A stretch of DNA of 14,243 bases from Hyphomicrobiales bacterium (GTDB lineage: Bacteria > Pseudomonadota > Alphaproteobacteria > Rhizobiales > Xanthobacteraceae). The translations under genes were made by a program, and so were the position numbers. This document shows positions 13,995-14,243 of the stretch, in pieces. The notes below the pieces were generated by a model. That model did no database searches. It had not been told where the DNA came from and saw only the letters and a program-made list of their open reading frames with translations. The DNA is taken from the NCBI GenBank assembly GCA_016201085.1, contig JACQDO010000136.1, positions 1 to 14,243 on the forward strand, read 5' to 3'. How positions within the stretch are numbered: position 1 is the stretch's first letter; each line of letters starts with the position of its first letter.

Positions 13995-14243
13995 TCATCG
14001 ATAAATCCTATCGTGTAGATTGCGCAGTATACCCGCGGTCACGCCCCAAATGTAGCGCTCGCCGAAGGTGATGGCATAATAATGCCGCGTCATGCCCTGC
14101 CAGTCGCGCGAATGGCGCTGCACGTTGGCCTGGTCCATCAGAAAGGCGAGCGGCACCTCGAAGGTGGCGTCGACCTCGCTGGTGTTGAGCGTGAGCGCAA
14201 AGCCCGGCTGGACGCGCGCGATCACCGGCACGATGCGATAGCC
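13995..14243 (-). CDS. NUDIX hydrolase, CoA pyrophosphatase-like (5' part outside window)
   Basis: Only the C-terminal 82 residues are visible; the frame runs open to base 14243. They match the C-terminal part of CoA pyrophosphatase-type NUDIX hydrolases (NudL/YeaB-like), which cleave coenzyme A or related nucleotides. Recognisable elements are GYRIVPVIARVQPGF, FEVPLAFLMD, the tyrosine-containing HYYAITFGERYIWGVTAGIL and the closing RNLHDRIYR. The NUDIX box itself lies upstream of the window, so catalytic competence cannot be judged. It is the first visible gene of a - strand run with DUF6111 and cca. Confidence 0.88.
   Translation of the reverse strand, partial: GYRIVPVIARVQPGFALTLNTSEVDATFEVPLAFLMDQANVQRHSRDWQGMTRHYYAITFGERYIWGVTAGILRNLHDRIYR

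Overview
The window is GC-rich chromosomal DNA from an alphaproteobacterium, most likely of the order Hyphomicrobiales (Rhizobiales). This rests on the protein sequences: a Rieske/cytochrome b/cytochrome c1 operon, an aerobic coproporphyrinogen oxidase, an Omp25/Omp31-like outer-membrane protein, and a CCA transferase preceded by a DUF6111 protein and a NUDIX protein. It also rests on GC-rich intergenic palindromes of the kind common in that order. Cytochrome b and cytochrome c1 are separate genes here, unlike the fused fbcH gene of Bradyrhizobium. No phage, transposase, CRISPR array, rRNA or tRNA gene was seen.

Layout. (1) Positions 2-961 hold a 5'-truncated M48 membrane metallopeptidase on the + strand. 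(2) On the - strand, apt (995-1543) lies downstream of an anti-sigma factor (1586-2278), which overlaps an ECF sigma factor (2275-2826) by 4 bp. Divergent from the sigma gene is a secreted DUF4394 protein (3028-3822) that ends in a strong terminator. Both sides of this divergent intergenic region carry the same bipartite motif, GCATCC-N17/18-GTACCCCYTATG, which I propose is the promoter recognised by this sigma factor. (3) mtnP (3887-4765, -) and petABC (7442 to 4841, -) follow, with a terminator between petC and mtnP. MtnP releases adenine and Apt recycles it, so the sigma module sits between two functionally linked salvage genes. (4) On the + strand are trmL (7698-8156), a BrnT toxin and CopG-type antitoxin pair (8196-8748), and hemF (8745-9653). 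The antitoxin stop overlaps the hemF start, and a perfect 8-bp inverted repeat lies 3 nt before the toxin start codon. (5) Two palindromic repeats at 9652-9755 separate hemF from a convergent - strand pair: a lipid- or membrane-anchored-type DM13 protein (10516-11049) and a TauE/SafE (TSUP) permease (9757-10515) that starts immediately after the DM13 stop codon. (6) A 451-bp divergent region precedes an outer-membrane beta-barrel protein (11501-12241, +) with a strong terminator. (7) On the - strand, a NUDIX/CoA-pyrophosphatase-like gene that runs off the window, a 119-bp composite palindromic element, a small DUF6111 membrane protein and a CCA-adding enzyme close the window.

Most of the window is core metabolism: respiration, haem synthesis, adenine and methylthioadenosine salvage, and tRNA modification and maturation. 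The parts most worth following up are the ECF/anti-sigma/DUF4394 module with its duplicated candidate promoter, and the toxin-antitoxin pair placed directly in front of hemF.
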